DNA of 60,000 bases from Adiantum capillus-veneris (Eukaryota > Streptophyta > Polypodiopsida > Polypodiales > Pteridaceae): NCBI GenBank assembly GCA_014529385.2, contig CM043944.1, forward strand, positions 74,181,384-74,241,383, in the 5' to 3' direction. The notes beneath the pieces are model-generated. The model ran no database searches and was not told where the DNA came from. It worked only from the letters and a program-made list of their open reading frames with translations. Below are positions 57,931 through 60,000 of this stretch, piece after piece (positions within the stretch are counted from its first letter, which is position 1; each line of letters begins with the position of its first letter). The position numbers were made by a program, and so were the translations under genes.

Positions 57931-58252
57931 TGTTGAGATGTCGATCTCTACACCTTGAGCTGGCATCCACTACGGGTCTTGGCTGCTTACGGCATTTACT
58001 CACTTGCGCGTTAGGTGACCGACACGAAGGATCTCTTCCAGTGATTCTACAGTTGGACTACACTTATAGTGCCAGCCTAGTACGCTTCTAGCGTGTTCAC
58101 ACTTAGTGACCGCATGTACATATGTGCTGCTTTTGAGCTTTAGCACTTAGTCATTTTGTACTCTCTTTTCTGTGAAGAAGAAGAAGAAGCTTTCCATCTC
58201 TATGTGCTTTGTGCTTGTCTTGTGTAGCTCTCTTGCATCCTCATTCTTTACA
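57931..58252 (+). repeat. Copia-B 5' LTR (start inferred)
   Basis: The end (TTCTTTACA, 58252) is fixed by the adjoining primer site. The start at TGTTGAGATGTCGATC is inferred from the usual TG at a Copia LTR start; the 3' LTR is outside the window. Confidence 0.6.
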
Positions 58253-58268
58253 TGGTATCAGAGCCTGG
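58253..58268 (+). promoter_or_regulatory. Copia-B primer binding site
   Basis: TGGTATCAGAGCCTGG, complementary to the initiator-Met tRNA 3' end, lies directly after the LTR. Confidence 0.92.
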
Positions 58269-58535
58269 TGCAGGCAAGAGAGCAAGAGCATCACAATCCC
58301 TTTGTTCGCAATCCACGACCAGATGCCTATTTCTCTCACACGTTTTCGTCCAAGTTTCTGAACAGGTCTCCAAAGTGCAGTACACAGAGATTTACTGTAC
58401 AAGTACAGTGGTTGTATGTACGCTTGATTGTGGACACTCGTTGAGTGTAGAAAGCGTTACAGGTACCACGATAGCAGGTTCAACAGATTTGCAGGTTTTT
58501 TGCAGATTGCAGCTATTTTGTCTTAGTGCTTCAAG

Positions 58536-59339
58536 ATGTCTGACGGTTTCAGTCAGATTGTTACTGAGAAGCTTGAGAAAAATAACTACCCTGCATGGAA
58601 GTTCAGAATAACAAATTTCCTAAAAGGAAAAGGTTATTGGGACTATGTAGAAGGAGACAATGAAAAGGAACCTGAGATTCCCGAGGCAAATGCTACAGCA
58701 GAACAAAGGAAAGCTTTGAGGGACTGGCAACAAGGCCATAGCAAAGTGATGTATTGGCTTTCTATGAGCATCACAGATGGCATGATGGGCTATCTACAGG
58801 ATGCTGAAACCCCCGCCATTGCATGGAGAAACTTAGGCAGAGTGTTCGAGGTGAACACCAAGGCCAGGAAGCTTCAACTAAAGTCGGAGCTAAATCAGGT
58901 TAAGAGGAACAACCTCTCCATCAATGATTATGCTTTGACGATCAAGAGTATCATTGAGACTCTTGGATCTATTAAAGTCTCAGTGGAAGATGATGACATT
59001 GTCCGTGCATGCTTGGATGGTATAGGAGATGAGTATGTACATTTCAGGTCTTCCATGAATACAAGAGACGACATCCCCGTGTTCCAAGATTTGATTTCTA
59101 TGCTTATTCTGGAGGAGAAGAACCTTGACACATCTTCTTCTCATGGCAGAAATAATTCTGAACAGGCCTTCTATTCTAACTCCAACACGGGTAGAGGTAG
59201 AGGTCGTGGTCGAGGCCCAAGGGGTTGCAGGGGCCAATTTCTGGAAGGTCAATCAAATCAAAACAATACAGATGGCAGGGGAAACCAGTTTCAAGGAAGG
59301 GGGAGTCAAAGAGGTCGTGGTGCAAGATCAAGCAGGTAG
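58536..59339 (+). CDS. Copia-B Gag, ending at an internal TAG
   Basis: The Met at 58536 (MSDGFSQIVTEKL) begins a 267-residue frame. EKNNYPAWKFRITNFLKGKG, WRNLGRVFEVNTKA and KSELNQVKRNNLSINDY are UBN2-type Copia Gag motifs. A Gly/Arg-rich tail (RGRGRGRGPRG) leads to TAG at 59337-59339. In the same frame, seven codons on, comes a CCHC knuckle CWTCGERGHMSRDC (from 59364), so the stop separates Gag from its own nucleic-acid-binding knuckle. TAG is followed by CAA CAT. That CAA is the next codon of known readthrough contexts, but the full motif is not met. A point mutation from CAG is the simpler reading. Confidence 0.88.
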   Translation: MSDGFSQIVTEKLEKNNYPAWKFRITNFLKGKGYWDYVEGDNEKEPEIPEANATAEQRKALRDWQQGHSKVMYWLSMSITDGMMGYLQDAETPAIAWRNLGRVFEVNTKARKLQLKSELNQVKRNNLSINDYALTIKSIIETLGSIKVSVEDDDIVRACLDGIGDEYVHFRSSMNTRDDIPVFQDLISMLILEEKNLDTSSSHGRNNSEQAFYSNSNTGRGRGRGRGPRGCRGQFLEGQSNQNNTDGRGNQFQGRGSQRGRGARSSR

Positions 59340-59928
59340 CAACATACTCCAGATAGCAGAGAATGTTGGACCTGTGGTGAAAGAGGTCACATGTCACGTG
59401 ACTGTCCAAAGGGAAAAGAAAGTGGAAAGAGATGCAGATGACAACAAAAACGAGCGCATGTTTGTTATGCAGCATGTATTGAATACAATGACTGCAGAGA
59501 ATTCCACCCAAGATGATGTTTGTTATGTGGATTCAGGTGTCTCTAATCACATGACGTCTCGTGGAGAGTGGTTTAGAGATATGCGCAAACCAAATGTGTC
59601 AGGCTATGTGCAGACAGGAGATGACACAGCTCACCCCATTGCTCATGTAGGGGACATACCTCTAAATACGAATAGTGGGAAATCAAAGTACTTAGCAGAT
59701 GTACTTCATGTCCCAAACATTACAAAGAATCTTGTTTCTGTTGGACAAATGGTTGAGCAGGGTTTGCAGGTTTGCTTCAATCCAAATGGCTGTTATGTAG
59801 AAGATTTCCAAAATGGCTGTAAGCTGATCACAGAGGGCAAATGTGTGGGCAGAATGTTTGCGCTGAATGTAGATATGCCTAAGGTAAAAACCTGCATTAT
59901 TTGCACAGGGCACAGGTGTTGTGGCTGA
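59340..59928 (+). pseudogene. Copia-B knuckle and protease region, frameshifted
   Basis: After the knuckle the gag frame closes with TGA near 59440. In another frame, VCYVDSGVSNHMTSRGEWF (from about 59520) is the Copia aspartic protease active site (D-S-G). KYLADVLHVPNITKNLVSVG follows, the usual protease C-terminal motif. After a further shift near 59925, DVDIWHKRIGHVNEQRL marks the pre-integrase zinc region at the window edge. Confidence 0.85.
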
Positions 59929-60000
59929 TGTTGACATTTGGCACAAACGCATTGGCCATGTCAATGAGCAGAGATTGCGCAGCATGCAATCAAAACAGAT

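Larger units (their letters stand above)
57931..60000 (+). mobile_element. Copia retrotransposon Copia-B, 5' part only
   Basis: 5' LTR (probable 57931-58252), initiator-Met primer site, gag and protease on the plus strand, running off the window in the pre-integrase region (WHKRIGHVN). The 3' half lies outside. It carries one in-frame stop and one frameshift, so this copy is defective unless recoding occurs. Confidence 0.9.

Overview
The window looks like intergenic, transposon-filled nuclear DNA of a land plant. The evidence is plant-type Copia and Ty3/gypsy retrotransposons primed by initiator-Met tRNA, a CACTA (En/Spm) element with TNP1- and TNP2-type genes, Mutator-like and hAT DNA, a captured heavy-metal-associated isoprenylated plant protein exon, spliceosomal introns with GTAAGT donors, and very long (GA)n/(CT)n tracts. 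The mix and the divergence of the elements would suit a fern or lycophyte, but I cannot fix the species. I see no intact ordinary host gene. Everything recognisable is a mobile element, a piece of host gene carried or left behind, or a repeat.

Layout. 1-2610: microsatellites and unassigned DNA. 2611-24230: a diverged tandem segmental duplication (copy 1, a partial copy, copy 2) loaded with insertions. Copy 1 is split by a 9.5-kb degraded Ty3/gypsy element (Ty3-A, 2905-12439, minus). Copy 2 is split by a LINE (about 14880-18285, minus) and by an apparently intact Copia element with identical LTRs (Copia-A, 18523-23700, minus). Both copies contain the same Mutator-like miniature element with about 100-bp TIRs and a tRNA-like core. 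25187-33564: a CACTA element with a TAT target duplication, a plausible intact three-exon TNP1-type gene, a TNP2-type gene whose catalytic middle is deleted, and a captured last exon of a HIPP metal-binding protein. 34254-47577: a degraded Ty3 element with a chromodomain-like end (Ty3-C, plus). Its 3' LTR is interrupted by a 5.46-kb TIR transposon (41467-46930) that carries two unrecognised spliced genes and two related long foldbacks. 47578-57930: remnants, including histidyl-tRNA synthetase pieces in the wrong order, a MITE with TIRs like the 5.46-kb transposon, a broken hAT transposase, a protein-kinase pseudogene and a probable Ty3 LTR end with a tRNA-Asp type primer site. 57931-60000: the 5' part of a second Copia element (Copia-B, plus), which runs off the window.

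Order of events read from nesting: segmental duplication; Ty3-A into copy 1 (the empty site survives in copy 2); LINE and then the identical-LTR Copia-A into copy 2. Separately, Ty3-C inserted and its 3' LTR was later hit by the TIR transposon. The most novel material is the 5.46-kb TIR transposon with its two genes and paired foldbacks, followed by the CACTA element's HIPP cargo.
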